From Rutstroemia sp. NJR-2017a BVV2 (lineage: Eukaryota > Ascomycota > Leotiomycetes > Helotiales > Rutstroemiaceae): 64,000 nucleotides of DNA. The notes under the pieces were generated by a model, which saw nothing but the letters and a program-made list of their open reading frames with translations, was not told the origin of the DNA and did no database searches. Each line of letters starts with the position of its first letter. The first letter of the stretch is position 1. The stretch is from positions 744,001 through 808,000 of the forward strand of contig NJPS01000046.1 in NCBI GenBank assembly GCA_002946415.1, read 5' to 3'. A program made the position numbers and the translations under genes. Below, piece by piece: positions 36,220 to 48,727 of this stretch.

Positions 36220-39200
36220 TCACTCAACATCCACATCCACATCCCCATCCTCATCCTCCTGCACCACCTCCTCCGCCTCGAACTCCTCTCCCACGAACCC
36301 CCCATCTCTCTCCTCATCATCCATATCCCCCACAACCCCTTCCTCCTTCACCACCTCCAGACCCGCCCCCTCAGCCAACCCCCTCTCCCTCCTAACCATC
36401 TCTACCTTTGCCCTCGTCATCTCAAAAACATACTGACCCAAATGTTCCACCCCGACCATCTCTGTTTCCCCTTCTACTGCGGGGCCTTCCCCTTCCTCCT
36501 CACTCACCTTCCTCTCCTGACAAGGCCACAACTCCCCCGTAACCAACATCAACTTATCCGGTCTCTTTAATAATATTTCGAAAGCTTGTCTCAACTCGAA
36601 ACACGATTCGAAAACTTCTCTACGGCCGAGAATATACAGACCAAGTCTTGCGCGGGAGAGAGCGACTGTGAGACGACGGATATCACGTAGGTAGCCGACG
36701 CGGGTGGTGCGGGTTAGGGAGAGAATTACGTCTGGGAGGTTTGTTAGTTATACGAATGCGAAGTAGAAGGGAGGATGTGTAGAACATACAATCATTCTGT
36801 TCACCCTGATATTTGTCCACCGTGGTAACAATCTTCGGCATACCAAATATCGGATTCTTAGCACATCGATGCGCCAGAACATCTCTAATCAACGCACGCT
36901 GACCCGCATAAGTTGTTAGAATGCTGATCTTACTAGCCGGGTAGCCGAGTAATCGCATATATTGATAGATAGCAACAGCGTATTCGGCCTCTCCTAGGTT
37001 TTGAATGAAGTGAGGAGTAGGTTCTGATTCGCCTTTGCCTTTGTAGTCTGGTACTTGGATGAATTGGTAATCGTATTTGAAGCCAGCGTTAGCGGTGAGG
37101 TACTCAGGGGCGGTGGTAACGATGGGGAGATTTGAGAGATTGTCGTAACGCCAGGAGTAGAGGGCAGCGATGGAGGGACGGGCACGACCTTGCTGGTCGA
37201 GGTTGATAGTCGGGACGCCGAGACGAACAAGTCGGGAGAAGAGAGACTGTTCAAGGTTGGCGTAGTGTCGGAATGCAAGGTTCTGAATTACGGGAGAGTT
37301 CTGGAAATGATCACCGCACAGGACGACACGTTGTAGCGGCGTACCGCCATTCTTTGGGGTTTGTAATGCCATGGGGATGAAGTTTTCAATTTCGGTGATT
37401 TGAGCAGCTTCTTCCATGACGACGTTGTCGTAGTGGAAGCCGAGTGAGGAAATTTCACGTCTTCTCATGGCGGCGTGTGTAGAAGTCATCGCAATTACTC
37501 GTGCTTCGTTGGTGAGTAGGTAGTTGGCCTTATCTCGATCACGTCTCAGGATCTCGAACGGTCGGACATCTTCAAGCTCAGTGAAGATCTTGGTAATGTG
37601 ATGATAACAACCATTGGCGATATCAATAACAGCATCTTTGTCGGCACCGGGAGGGAAAAGTGGCTGTGGAGCATTTGAGAAGTAATAGTGGAAGGGGAAG
37701 GCTGAGACAAGGTCTTCTGCGGTTAAATCTGGAGCCTTCAGAATCTCTTGAAATCTTGCCCAAGCTGGCACAACGTAGACAGAGTTGAAGTATCCAGCAG
37801 TTTCAGCGGAGCTTCCGTGGGCACCAGGGGCACCGAAATTAGCTGCAAGTCGATCGACCTCCCTCAGGTAACCATCTCGGTTTTCCAGGAAGGATTCGAC
37901 ACGACCATGCTTGCTGAAGTTTGACTCGGTGTCTAACTCCTCCTCACCATGGCCTAACCGTAGAAGATGTCTCTCATCAATGTCCAAAGCGACGATCTTC
38001 TGGAAGAGTTGATTTAATGCTTGATTGCTATGTGCAATGAGAAGAGTTCGTTGATTAGGGAAGTTGTGATACAGGTTGTTGATGATTTGGGTCGCTACAT
38101 CGGTCTTTCCCGTTCCAGGAGGGCCAACAATAACAGTAAGACCAGGTTGTGTCCCGGAAATAATTGCCTCCACTTGAGCAGGCGTAAATCGAACTTGGTT
38201 CAACTTAGGAGCATCCATAGGATATGGTCCTGTACTGGGAGGCTTGTAAGAGGAAACTTGGACAATTTGAGGTTCCTTTTGGGCTGTAGGCTCATTATCC
38301 CTTCTCCTTTTCTTTGTGGGTCTCGCAGGTGCCTCAACAGCCTTTGGCACAGTTTGTAGAACATATGGCGGTCCAAAACTACCGGATACATCATCACTGG
38401 GCTCGATGGTCCTGCCAGGCAAACTCTCGACAAGATGTTGCCAATCTAGAAATGTGTCTCTGTAATCGACCTTTTTGAGCTGGTTCGACAGGTGCGTGTA
38501 AGTGGCGCCGGCAGGATCGCCATAACCAAGGAAGACCTCATGAAGCCAAGAAGCCAGGGGAACGTCCGATAATGTTAAGCTTCGAATAGATTCCAAGATA
38601 GGCTTAAAGTTGTTCTCCCGTCCTCTTCGACGCATGACCACGTTCAGGGTTTCGTAGATGTCTGCTTTACCCCTATCGACTCGCTCTTTGTCTTCTTTGT
38701 ACATAGCCGCATCAAGCTTTACTTGGAGCCGTCGCGATCCAGCGCGAACGTTGCCATTGACCTGGCCGTTGTAGTTCATCAATGAGCGCCCTCGGTCATC
38801 CAGCACTTGGATAACTTCAGCTGCCCGAAGATGTCTCAGTCCGATTTTTTGCGCATCGGAAGGAGTTGAGCCTCCGTTGGCTATTATTGCTGAATCGTCC
38901 GGTGCTTTCACTGCCAGCAAAAAGACTACATCCTCTGGCCTCAATGAATCCCATTCCCGGCGGATGTGTTCGTTCATACGGCTGACATCAATAGTGATTT
39001 CAGCTCGAACAGCAGCTGGTTTGTCGTCACCTACAAGAGGGGGGACTACTTCTAAAATGCTGGAAATTGTCAGTGCTGGTGGCAACACGATTGAAGAGAA
39101 CTTACGAAGGCTTATTTGTAGGTAAAGCCATCTTAGAGAAACCTTCAAAGGTAGTCTGACCTGCTCGACCAGCGACTGGTCGAAGTCGCTTGATAGCATC

Positions 39201-40819
39201 CTCAACGTCCCTTCTGATTTCGTAAAATGACTCGCATCGATGGAGGATGAATGAGCGCCACAAGAAATCACCAACCGTAAGGTACTGTAGATTAAGCTTA
39301 GGAATTGCCAAAGGCTGAGAGCCATCATAATTGTCGTTCCTCAAAAGAGTCCGTTCGAACAGGGTGTGCTCTGTGGGGAGAATGTTTAGATCACGTGCAG
39401 TCTCCTGAAACGTTTTGCGCTTTTCGTGCGTGGAGAGCAATACCTCAGTGAGGAACTGGCGATCAGCAACAACTTTCGCGGATGGCGGGAAAGAGATACG
39501 AAGACTAAGTAGGTCACAGAGCTCACTAAGCTCAGCATCTGTAAGAGATTCCAAGTGACCTTCTAGTTCCGTCCGCTTGTCAATGGAGGCATAATTGGAA
39601 AGAGCTAAGATGGTGAGTTTGTCTTTGAAATGCTTCAGTGCGGTTCTTTGTAACGTCGCTAAAGTTGCACAATGTCGATCATATGCTTCTCTACGGCTAT
39701 GCTGAGCTCCCGTATGGTCATCTATAGCAAAGTACGTATAATGCTTGAGCAAAGCATATAGATCTCGCAGAAGCCCATTATCCTCATCGTTGAATGCTGA
39801 AGATAATCTGATAGCTGGAAGCGTATGTAGATCCTGTAGAAGAGTATTTACGTATCTTCTGGTTGGTAGTTGACTCTGAAGATCTGATAAGAATTCGATG
39901 AACCTTTCGCAATATTGCACATTCTCTGGACAACCTGTCAGTATGTACAAGGATTATGTGCTTCGCTTCTACGTACCAGCTTTAACTTTTTCGGCATAAA
40001 GTTGATTGAAGAAGTCCACGATAAGAGTAAATAACCATGAGCGCTCGAATCTAAGTCGAGCTTTTGTGGGCTCGTCAGCTGCGTCGTAACGTTTTGCAGC
40101 AGCCCTCCAAGCCTTTTTCAGCTGTACGGTATGATCGAGTATCTTGTCCCGTTTCTTCTCGCTGGAGAGGTTGTGCCATATCGATATTGATACCAAAGGA
40201 GCACATTCCTTCCTTACCATACCGCTATCCAAAGATTGAAAGGAACTGATTATAAATGATAGCAAGTGTGTTCGAATTGTCGCAGACAGTGTAGTGTCCA
40301 AAGTCATGGACAAAATCCGTCGAAACAGGGTGGAGAAGTCGGTTGTATTGTCCGCAAAAATATCTATGACTATCAGCTGTGGTTCTTGAGATTGACCGAC
40401 CCTACTCACCCCATGTTGGCAGATGTTCTCGAGTCTTAACATTTGAAATCAGAACTATAAGGAGTATGTGAAAGTTGGAAGCATCCTCGGAGTAGCCAGG
40501 CCAAAGGTAGCTATTTAATGTCAGCCTTGGAACTCGCACTCATTGAAAGCGACACAACATACTTCTCAAGGACATGCAGATTCTCCAATTCAAGAAGAGA
40601 TCTGAATGGGAAGCTTTCTTGCTCTAAAACATCCCAAATTTCCTTTTTCAAAACATCCTGCTTCACCTTGACTTTTGCAGCCTTTTTGGAAGTCTTCAAC
40701 CAATGCTTCGCGGCCAATTGCGCAAATGAGCTTTCGTTCTGCACTTCATCTGCCGCAACACCCCCCATAATTTCTTCCTTGACATTCGCCTGACCTCTGC
40801 CTTTCGTCCTCGGAGCCAT
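36220..40819 (-). CDS. cwf11: Intron-binding splicing helicase Aquarius/Cwf11
   Basis: Six exons, 40819..40563, 40510..40410, 40369..39977, 39934..39106, 39059..36790 and 36731..36220, 1453 aa, close to the 1400-1500 aa of known Aquarius proteins. Aquarius is an SF1 RNA helicase of the spliceosome that binds the intron upstream of the branch point; the human protein also prevents harmful R-loops. The N-terminal region has the helical-repeat signature LLELENLHVLENYLWPGY, split by intron 1. The helicase core has QVEAIISG, Walker A GPPGTGKTD (about residue 835), motif II VVMEEAAQ (EEAA in place of DEAA), VVLCGDHFQNSPV, the Gln/Arg motif LDQQGRARPSI, and motifs V-VI VDKYQGEQND with LSRARLGLYI. 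The tail is Glu/Asp-rich. It is divergent from the THOC1 gene over 263 bp. Confidence 0.96.
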
Positions 40820-41082
40820 TGTTGCCTTTTCACGGTTGACTGGCAGTTTACACTGCGCGCGTCTTGTCGCGTTTGAGCTCTCTAGCCATCCAAATATTTT
40901 GGAAATAATTGCCACGTGACGCGGCCATTGACCGTGTCAAACCGAGTTCAACCGCGCGATACCTAGTCCTAGCTTCGCAGCAAGCAATACCTCACGCGAC
41001 GATTTATCGACCACAAGCAATTGCCGACTATAGATCCTCCCTGCGCCAATACTAAAGTCTCGTAGAGACGGTGTATCGCAGT
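40820..41082. promoter_or_regulatory. Shared divergent promoter of Aquarius and THOC1-GUK genes
   Basis: The two start codons are 263 bp apart on opposite strands. The interval contains the palindrome CACGTG at 40913-40918 in the context GCCACGTGACG, a form bound by Cbf1/bHLH-type factors in fungi. Coregulation is an inference. Confidence 0.6.
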
Positions 41083-43850
41083 ATGGCTGTCAGCATGGAG
41101 GGTCGTGGTGTACCCGCGGTGGATTCGTCTGCGCAATTACTGTTGGAGATGTTAAGACAGGCAGAATTGGTTAAGCAAACGAACACGGTAGAGCCGCCAT
41201 TAAACAAGAACGATCTTGGGGATCTATGGGCACAGTTCGATTCGATATTCAGCGATGCGACGACCTTAGAGACGAAGAAGCGCGGCCAGTATGCCATCAT
41301 CGAAACAGCTGCTCGAGATACCTTCAACAACTTACTGGTAAGCCTTCTGCCAGTACAGGCGCTGGACACAATCTGACGACCCATAGGCCTCCACTTCCAT
41401 CGAAACCCCCGCGTTTGTCAAACTATGGAACCTCCTCGATATCATCTCTATTCTATCTGATGACGAACAATGCGAACCGGCACTGCTATTCTGGTTGGTT
41501 GAGGAATTACTGGATAGTCAAACAATCGCTGGATGTCGCAAGATATTCGATTATCTCGAGTCACGGCGTGAGAAGATTACAGCGAAGCACTTTGCGCAGA
41601 AAAATTTGGTCATTCTACGAAGCTGCAATGAACTCTTACGACGATTGTCTAGGGCCGAAGACACGGCATTCTGTGGTCGCGTATTTATTTTCATGTTTCA
41701 AAGCTTTCCCCTCGGCGACAAGAGTTCTGTCAACCTTCGCGGCGAGTATCATGTCGAAAATGTCACGTCTTTCGATGCCCTGCCGCCTAATGTGGGTGAC
41801 CCAGAGAAGATGGATGTGGATTCAGTGAGCAGCTCGAATGCGACACCTGCCAACGGTCGATTAAGTACGCCAAAGCCATCAGATGATAGCTCCTCGGCCA
41901 AAGGCACGGCATCCTCGAAGCGTGAACCACCAATGAAACCTGACGAGTTATACCCCATATTTTGGTCTCTGCAACAGAGCTTTAGTCAACCGAAGAAGCT
42001 CTTTGATGCCACACATTTTGCAGAATTCAAAAAGGGACTCGGAGCTACAGTGACCATGTTCAGATCTGTTCAGCATGAGAACTCCGGACGGCCAGCAGGG
42101 AAGTTGGTAGATGACACCAAGAAGGGAACGAAGAGAAAGCGTGGGCAAGCCGATGATGATTTGGCTAATTCTTTCAATCCAAAATATCTTACAAGTAGAG
42201 ATTTGTTCGAATTGGAGGTAAGTCTATGCCGCCCCGCCATAACAAATTACCCTGCTAATCGGCGTACAGATTAGTGACTTATCATTTCGGAGGCATATTT
42301 TGGTTCAAATCTTGATCATTATGGATTTCCTTCTTTCACTTAGTTCTAAGGCCAAAGAGAAACTTGCAAAAGCCTTACCGGATAATCCAAACAAGTCAGT
42401 CATGTATGCAGATCAGACACTCAGCGAGGAAGATGTAAGTCATCCCAGGAAAATCCGGATTCGCTTTACTGCCAGTGCCTAGGCTAATTAAACATAGACA
42501 AAATGGGCGCTAGATATGAAGAAATCGATTGCGGATTACTTGAAACAAGGCTCGGATGGTGCTTTCTTCTACCGGATGATCGAAACTGTACTATCTAGAG
42601 ACAAGAATTGGGTCCGGTGGAAGATTGAGAATTGTCCTTCCATAGGCAGACCGAGTGTATCACCTGACGACTTTGTAGCCGCCAAAGCCTCGGCTCGCAA
42701 AGTGACGATGAATAAAAGATTGCGACCAAATCCGCTAGGGTCTTTGGATCTCAAGTTTCTCGCTGAGAATGATGTTCAGGCTGGTCTCGGGAGGCTGAAG
42801 AAGCCGGAGCGTTACCACGTGCCCTCAGTGAAAAGTTTCAAAAGCAAGATTGAGCTCGATGATATGGATATTGAGATGGCTCGAGACGAAGAGTCGAAGA
42901 ATGCAGCTATCGAAGCCAAGTCGAGCAAGTGCTGGAGAGCATTGCGTATTGCTAGCGCTACGAAGCTCGTTGCCTTTGACAAAATCGAGCGCTCAGACAA
43001 TATCGAAGAGATTTTCAAAGACGACGTCAAACCGGAGGAGGCAGTTACAGCGGCAGATGAGGAGTTGGATGGAGAAGAGCCTACCTTCCCGGACGACCGT
43101 CGGCCGATCGTCATTACTGGGCCGAGCGGAGTAGGCAAAGGCTCATTAATAAAGAAGCTCACAGAAAAACATAAGAAAGTCTTCAGTGCAAAAGTTACGC
43201 ATACTACTCGATCACGAAAAGACGACGAACTGAATGGGCAAGAATATTTCTTTGTAGGCAAAGATGAGTATGACAGCATGCGAGATGAAGGCGACTTTCT
43301 CGAGTATGGTCATTTCAACGGGCATGATTATGGCACTAGCAGGAAGTTGGTGGAAGGGATAATAGCGCAGGATAAGATACCTGTCATGGAGATGGACGCA
43401 AACGTAACTTTGAAATCTACTTTGGTTTGGAATATGCATTAACACTCTTTTCTCTAGGGTATACAGATGCTCAAGGATAAAGGCTTCGCATCACGGTTTA
43501 TTCGGCTCATCCCTCCACATATCTCAGACTTGCAAATGCGTCTAGAAACTAGAGGGACTGATACGGGTGACGAGATACAAGCGAAAATGGAGGCTGCCAA
43601 AACAGACCTTGACAGTGAACCAGTGGAAGGATTTTATGACAAGATATTTATCAATGATGATTTTGAAGCAACTTATGAAGGCCTGGAGAAATACATTTTC
43701 GGCAAGGAGGAAGAGGAAGGTCAGAATAATGAGAAGCAGCCAGCACAGACAGATGTTGAAATGAGTCAGGGAGGAACAGGGGAGGAACCGCAGCAGACGG
43801 AGGAACCTACACAGGCGACAAGTATTGCCGTCTCGACGACGGAAAGTTGA
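41083..43850 (+). CDS. THO complex subunit 1 (THOC1/Hpr1) fused to a guanylate-kinase domain
   Basis: Five exons, 41083..41337, 41387..42217, 42270..42434, 42498..43403 and 43458..43850, 849 aa. The first 560 residues match THOC1/Hpr1 of the THO/TREX mRNA-export complex: LWNLLDIISILSDDE, QKNLVILRSCNELLRRLS, FQSFPLGDKSSVNLRGEYH, FWSLQQSF, LTSRDLFELE and NWVRWKIENCP. After an acidic linker the same exon continues into guanylate kinase: RRPIVITGPSGVGKGSL (P-loop, about residue 620), THTTRSRKDDELNGQEYFFV (GMP site), GDFLEYGHFNGHDYGTS, RLETRGTD and KIFINDDFEATYEGLE. Relative to active kinases the second GMP-site Arg of TTRxxR is Lys, but the P-loop, Glu and both Tyr positions are kept. No Met lies directly before the kinase domain, so it is not a misjoined neighbour with its own obvious start. 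The ATG at 41095 is an alternative start. Confidence 0.9.
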
Positions 43851-44347
43851 TGAACAAATGCTTGGCGAAGGACCCTCGGTCTTAAGCAGCACTTATCACC
43901 ACATCGGCATATCTAGTTCAAGCGATTGTGGGGATTGTAATATATGCGTCTCAAACCAGTGGCATTCAGCTCAATATATTGATCTTATGATTGGTCATAT
44001 CCATAGCTCAAAGCAAACTACATGACGCTAGGGAATACTACTATACACTGCGAGCATAGATAGTAACGCGGATTCACTATTAGAGGACGGCATAATATGA
44101 ACCAAGAGCGGAACCTCGAAAGAACCCCTGAGCTGATGTGGTCGATCATGGACTGAGATGTAATCAGCAATATTCATTAATACCATTGCTATCACATACC
44201 CTGTCATTCGAGGTTTCGATTCCGAGAATGAAATCACAAGCAGCAGGAAATTGAATGGTGATGAGCAATCCCATTAATCAAATGATCTCGCCTCAGCTTC
44301 ATGAATATACCTCGCCACCAACGATAACAGCCTTCGGTGGAATGTAT
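43851..44347. other. Convergent 3' regions, nothing else seen
   Basis: Space between the THOC1-GUK gene and the NLR gene, tail to tail. No ORF of interest. Confidence 0.6.
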
Positions 44348-47300
44348 CTATCCTTCATGTTGAATCAGCCTTCCTATTTCGAGCAATAACTTAATTATGG
44401 CTTCGTGTCCCCTTTCAGTAGCTAATGATAACGCTTTATACCCATACTCAGCCTTTGTATTTATATCGGCTATACCCTTTTCAAGGAGCAGCTTGACCAC
44501 GTCTTCGTGCCCCTCCCGAGCTGCTAACATCAACACTGTTTCACCATCCTCAGTCATCGAATTTATATCGGCACCCTTTTCAAGGAGCAGCTTGACCACG
44601 TCTTCGTGCCCCTCCCGAGCTGCTAATATCAACACTGTTTCACCATCCTTAGTCATCGAATTTATATCAGCACCCTTTTCAAGGAGCAGCTTGACCACGT
44701 CTTCGTACCCCTCCCGAGCTGCTAATATCAATACTGTTTCACTATCCTTAGTCATCGAATTTATATCAGCACCCTTTTCAAGGAGCAGCTTGACCACGTC
44801 TTCGTACCCCTCCCGAGCTGCTAACATCAATACTGTTTCACCATCCTCAGTCATCGAATTTATATCAGCACCCCTTTCAAGAAGCAGCTTAACTATATCT
44901 TCATACCCCTTCCGAGCTGCTAATATCAATACTGTTTCACCATCCTTAGTCATCGAATTTATATCGGCACCCTTTTCAAGGAGCAGCTTGACCATGTCTT
45001 CGTGCCCCTCCCGAGCTGCTAACATCAATACTGTTTTACCCTCCTCAGTCATCGAATTTATATCGGCACCCCTTTCAAGAAGCAGCTTGACTATATCTTC
45101 ATACCCCTTCCAAGCTGCCAAAATCAATGCTGTATCACCCTCCTTATTCATCGAATTTATATCGGCACCTCTTTCAAGAAGCAGCTTGACTATATCTTCA
45201 TGCCCCTTCCAAGCTGCTAAAATCAATGCTGTATTACCATTCTCAGTCATCGAATTTATATCGGCACCATTTTCAAGTAATAGCTTAACCACATCTTCAT
45301 ACCCCTCCCGAGCTGCTAACCTCAATGCTGTTTTACCCTCCTCAGTCATCGAATTTATATCGGTACTCCTTTCAAGAAGCAGCTTGACTATATCTTCATG
45401 CCCCTTCCAAGCTGCTAAAATCAATGCTGTATCACCATCCTCAGTCATCGAATTTATATCGGCACCATTTTCAAGTAATAGCTTGACCACATCTTCATAC
45501 CCCTCCCGAGCTGCTAACATCAATGCTGTTTCACCATCCTCAGTCATCGAATTTATATCGGCACCCCTTTCAAGAAGCAGCTTGACTATATCTTCATGCC
45601 CCTTCCAAGCTGCTAAAATCAATGCTGTATCACCATCCTCAGTCATCGAATTTATATCGGTACCCCTTTCAAGAAGCAGCTTGATTATATCTTCGTACCC
45701 CTTCCGAGCTGCTAACATCAATGCTGTTTTACCCTCCTCAGTCATCGAATTTATATCGGCACCATTCTCAAGTAACAGCTTGACTACTGCTTCGCGCCCC
45801 TCCCAAGCTGCTTGGTATAGTGGTGTTTCACCATTCTTATCTTTTGAGTTAATATCGATATTATCCATCTTGAGCAACAGCTTAACCACTCCTTCGTGCC
45901 CCTTCCAAGCTGCTTGGTATAGTGGTGTTTCACCATTCTTATCTTTTGAGTTAATATCGATATTATCCATCTTGAGCAACAGCTTAACCACTCCTTCGTG
46001 CCCCTTCCAAGCTGCTTGGTATAGTGGTGTTTCACCATTCTTATCTTTTGAGTTAATATCGATATTATCCATCTCGAGCAACAGCTTAACCACTCCTTCG
46101 TGCCCCTCGCCAGCAGCAACCCCCAGTGGCGTTTTGTCTTCCTCATCTTTGGGGTTAATATCGATATTATCCATCTCGAGTAACAGCCGTACTATTTCTT
46201 CATGCCCCTCGCTAGCGGCGATCCATAGTGGTGTAAAACCATATATATCTTTTGAGTTGATACTGATCTTGTCTATCTCAAGCAATAGCTTAACCACTAT
46301 ATACTGCCCGCTCCAGGAAGCGTACCACAGTGGCGTTCTACCACTCCTATCCTTCGAGTCAATGCTGATCGTGGAATCTTTCATCAAGCGTTTGAATATA
46401 TTTTCCAAGCCAAGTAAAGCAGCAAAATGTATCCCAAGAAAACCTCCAGAAGCTTCCCAGCTATCAAGTTTGCGAACATAATCATGCGGAGGAATCGAAG
46501 GATATTTAAATTTTATTCTTGGATGCATTAGAATTTGCGATGCTAGATCAAGAAGTCTGCGGTCCGTCTCTCCACGAACATGGTGCGCAAGATTTTCTAC
46601 AACATATTTAAATAACTTAAATGTATGTTCGATCCAAGGACTCCTGAAGTTATCGATGGGGCTTCCCTCTGGTAGTTTATCAATCAGTGCCAGTGATAAA
46701 TATTTCAGACAACTCATCCCGATATGCAATTTCGCGCCCGGGAAATGTTGTGCGCCTTTTCGGTCGAAGTATTCTTGCGTAGTTTTATGAACCAACCTAA
46801 TGACACTGCTTTCTTGATCGACTTTTATCAAGCCTGCGCAGACACTGGCAATGACATCCGGGGGTGTCAAAAGATCTTCTGTGATGGATCGATCATCTGG
46901 TTCAAGATCATCGATAGCAATGGCATGTTGGACTTCCTTGATAGCAAGAGGTCTGGTAGCATACACTATCCACGTTAAAGTCTGCATAGCAAGACCTTTC
47001 TGACGCTGCAGCTCGATCCTCTCCATGGTTTGGTCGTAGATATCGTCTATGTCTTTTGGTAGTGTATCCAATGCTTTCCGTACAGCTCTGGCATGTTTTT
47101 GGGAAGCGAGAGAGTTTACATGAAGTTTTGCAGCGAGGAACCTGCGGAATCTTAGTACTCCGAGAAGAAGATGATATGACTGACTGCGCAAATGTAAGAC
47201 TTACATTCCCTCAGCTTTTGCTACAACTACTTGGAGGATCTCATTCTCCAGGCTGGTATCTTGGCGACAAATACCCACTAGGGAATGACTAGATTCGATT

Positions 47301-48727
47301 TGCCCTTGGATGTAGACTCTCATGTCTCCATCACTCGCTCGTATTTCAATACAGGTTGATTCTGATAATGCAGTTCCCGTACTGTCCATATCCCTTGACG
47401 TACATAACAGGCGAAGATTGTTGACATTCTCCTTCAAATAAATTAGGAGCTTATTCCATATCATCTCCCTATCTTTGTTGATGCACTCATCTAGGGCATC
47501 GATGAGAATATAAACTTCGGAGTATTCCTCGCTCAAAGATTGAAGTAAGGTCAAATACTCTTTAGAGCTAGGTCTTGACTCTGTCCCGATGTGTTTTTCA
47601 TAAAGCGTCTGTACATACTCCGGAATCATCTGCTTTCTCTCTATTAGTTGCCGAATGATGGCACAAATGAAGTGTTCGTATTGCTGGACATCATTCGATT
47701 TGTGGTCGCAGTAGACGAATGCTACTCCCACCTCTTGCATATTCAAATCTTGTTCAAGAAACTTGACTACAGCAGACCTTAAATAATTAGTTTCTTTGCT
47801 CATATATGGTACTGCAGAAAGTAATGGCTTTTCTTACGAGAGGACGGTCTTGCCGACACCAGCTAGCATTTGATTAGCACGTAGCTTTCACAGCTAGCAG
47901 TTCAAAACAAGACTCACGGCTTCCTATGCACCATAAGGGAGTATTTAGCTTCCCCTCCTCCCAGGCAAGAAATTTTGGGTGGCTAAGCAGCCATTGCCCA
48001 GTTTCAGGCTGTTTTTGCCTATACACATCATTCTGTATGAGCCTGAAATTCTTTGATGATAGCCAATCAAGTATTCTCCGGTTTTCGCTATCTTTTTGTA
48101 CAGCCGATCATTAGCTATTCATACACCAGCGTATAGGAAAGACCCAGAAATTCTTCAGAAAGACTTACCTTCTTGCCAACGTACAAGCTTATCGATGTTT
48201 TGACGGACCCCTAATGTTGACTTCCTACGAGTGGACACCCAGGTTAGTGTAACACTACGAGACAAGATTTAACGATATATGGAAGTTACTTACAATTGTA
48301 ATGTCTGTAAAGATATAGCAAGGTTTGAACGAGCCTGGGAAATAGCTTGCTCGATTTTTGACAGCGTTGGTTGTTTGAATGGGTATAACGCTTTTCGTAT
48401 ACGACGTCGCATCAAATCTTTCTTGGGAACACCCAGGCAGAGGACATTTTTCAGCTCGTCGCTGAGCTCATTGATGCCCTGCTCGATCGTTCGTATATTT
48501 TTCTCCACTATCTCTCTAACACTCATATCAAACTTGCCGAACGATTCGATGGTTGTCCGAAGCGTCACCAAGGCTCCCAAGAGGTTTTCGAGTGATATGC
48601 ACATGTTAGATATCTCTTTATCTTGATCCTTCCATGTCCCGTAGTAGTCCAGTAGCCCTTGGGCTACCTGTATGCCGAGCGAAACGATGCCAACAATGCT
48701 GCCCGCGACTCCAAGTGCCTCTGCCAT
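44348..48727 (-). CDS. NOD-like receptor: fungal N-terminal domain, NACHT, ankyrin repeats
   Basis: Six exons, 48727..48294, 48224..48169, 48091..47918, 47862..47838, 47777..47205 and 47141..44348, 1351 aa. Fungal NLRs sense non-self or damage and trigger incompatibility or death-type responses (family knowledge). Residues 1-140 (MAEALGVAGSIVGIVSLGIQ) match the HeLo-like/STAND N-terminal domain. The NACHT has Walker A GSPGVGKTVLS (about 219-229), supplied mainly by a 25-nt exon, Walker B YILIDALDEC (about 316) and the sensor-like LLCTSRD. Helical segments follow (DDIYDQTMERIELQRQKG, RLVHKTTQEYF). From about residue 658 there are some 21 ankyrin repeats of consensus TALMLAAREGHEDVVKLLL. Two introns end in AAG; I chose them because they preserve the frame and the WQEDSENRRIL and TVLSSAVVKFLEQ segments. 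Confidence 0.92.
44473..45780 (-). repeat. 99-bp tandem array encoding 33-aa ankyrin repeats
   Basis: About 13 head-to-tail copies of a 99-bp unit in the NLR last exon. Most differ at only a few positions, and several unit variants alternate (for example AAREGYEDVV and AAWKGHEDIV types). The near identity at DNA level, including silent sites, points to recent duplication or gene conversion. Confidence 0.9.
45787..46140 (-). repeat. 102-bp tandem units encoding 34-aa ankyrin repeats
   Basis: Three to four copies of a second unit class (KMDNIDINSKDKNGETPLYQ type). Two neighbouring copies encode identical protein. Confidence 0.85.

Noticed and set aside
44397..46481. 694-codon ORF on the plus strand opposite the ankyrin region
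   Set aside because: It is the antisense shadow of a repeat array lacking stops in that frame. Its translation is a Ser-rich copy of the same 33-residue period, and the sense strand has clear ankyrin motifs.
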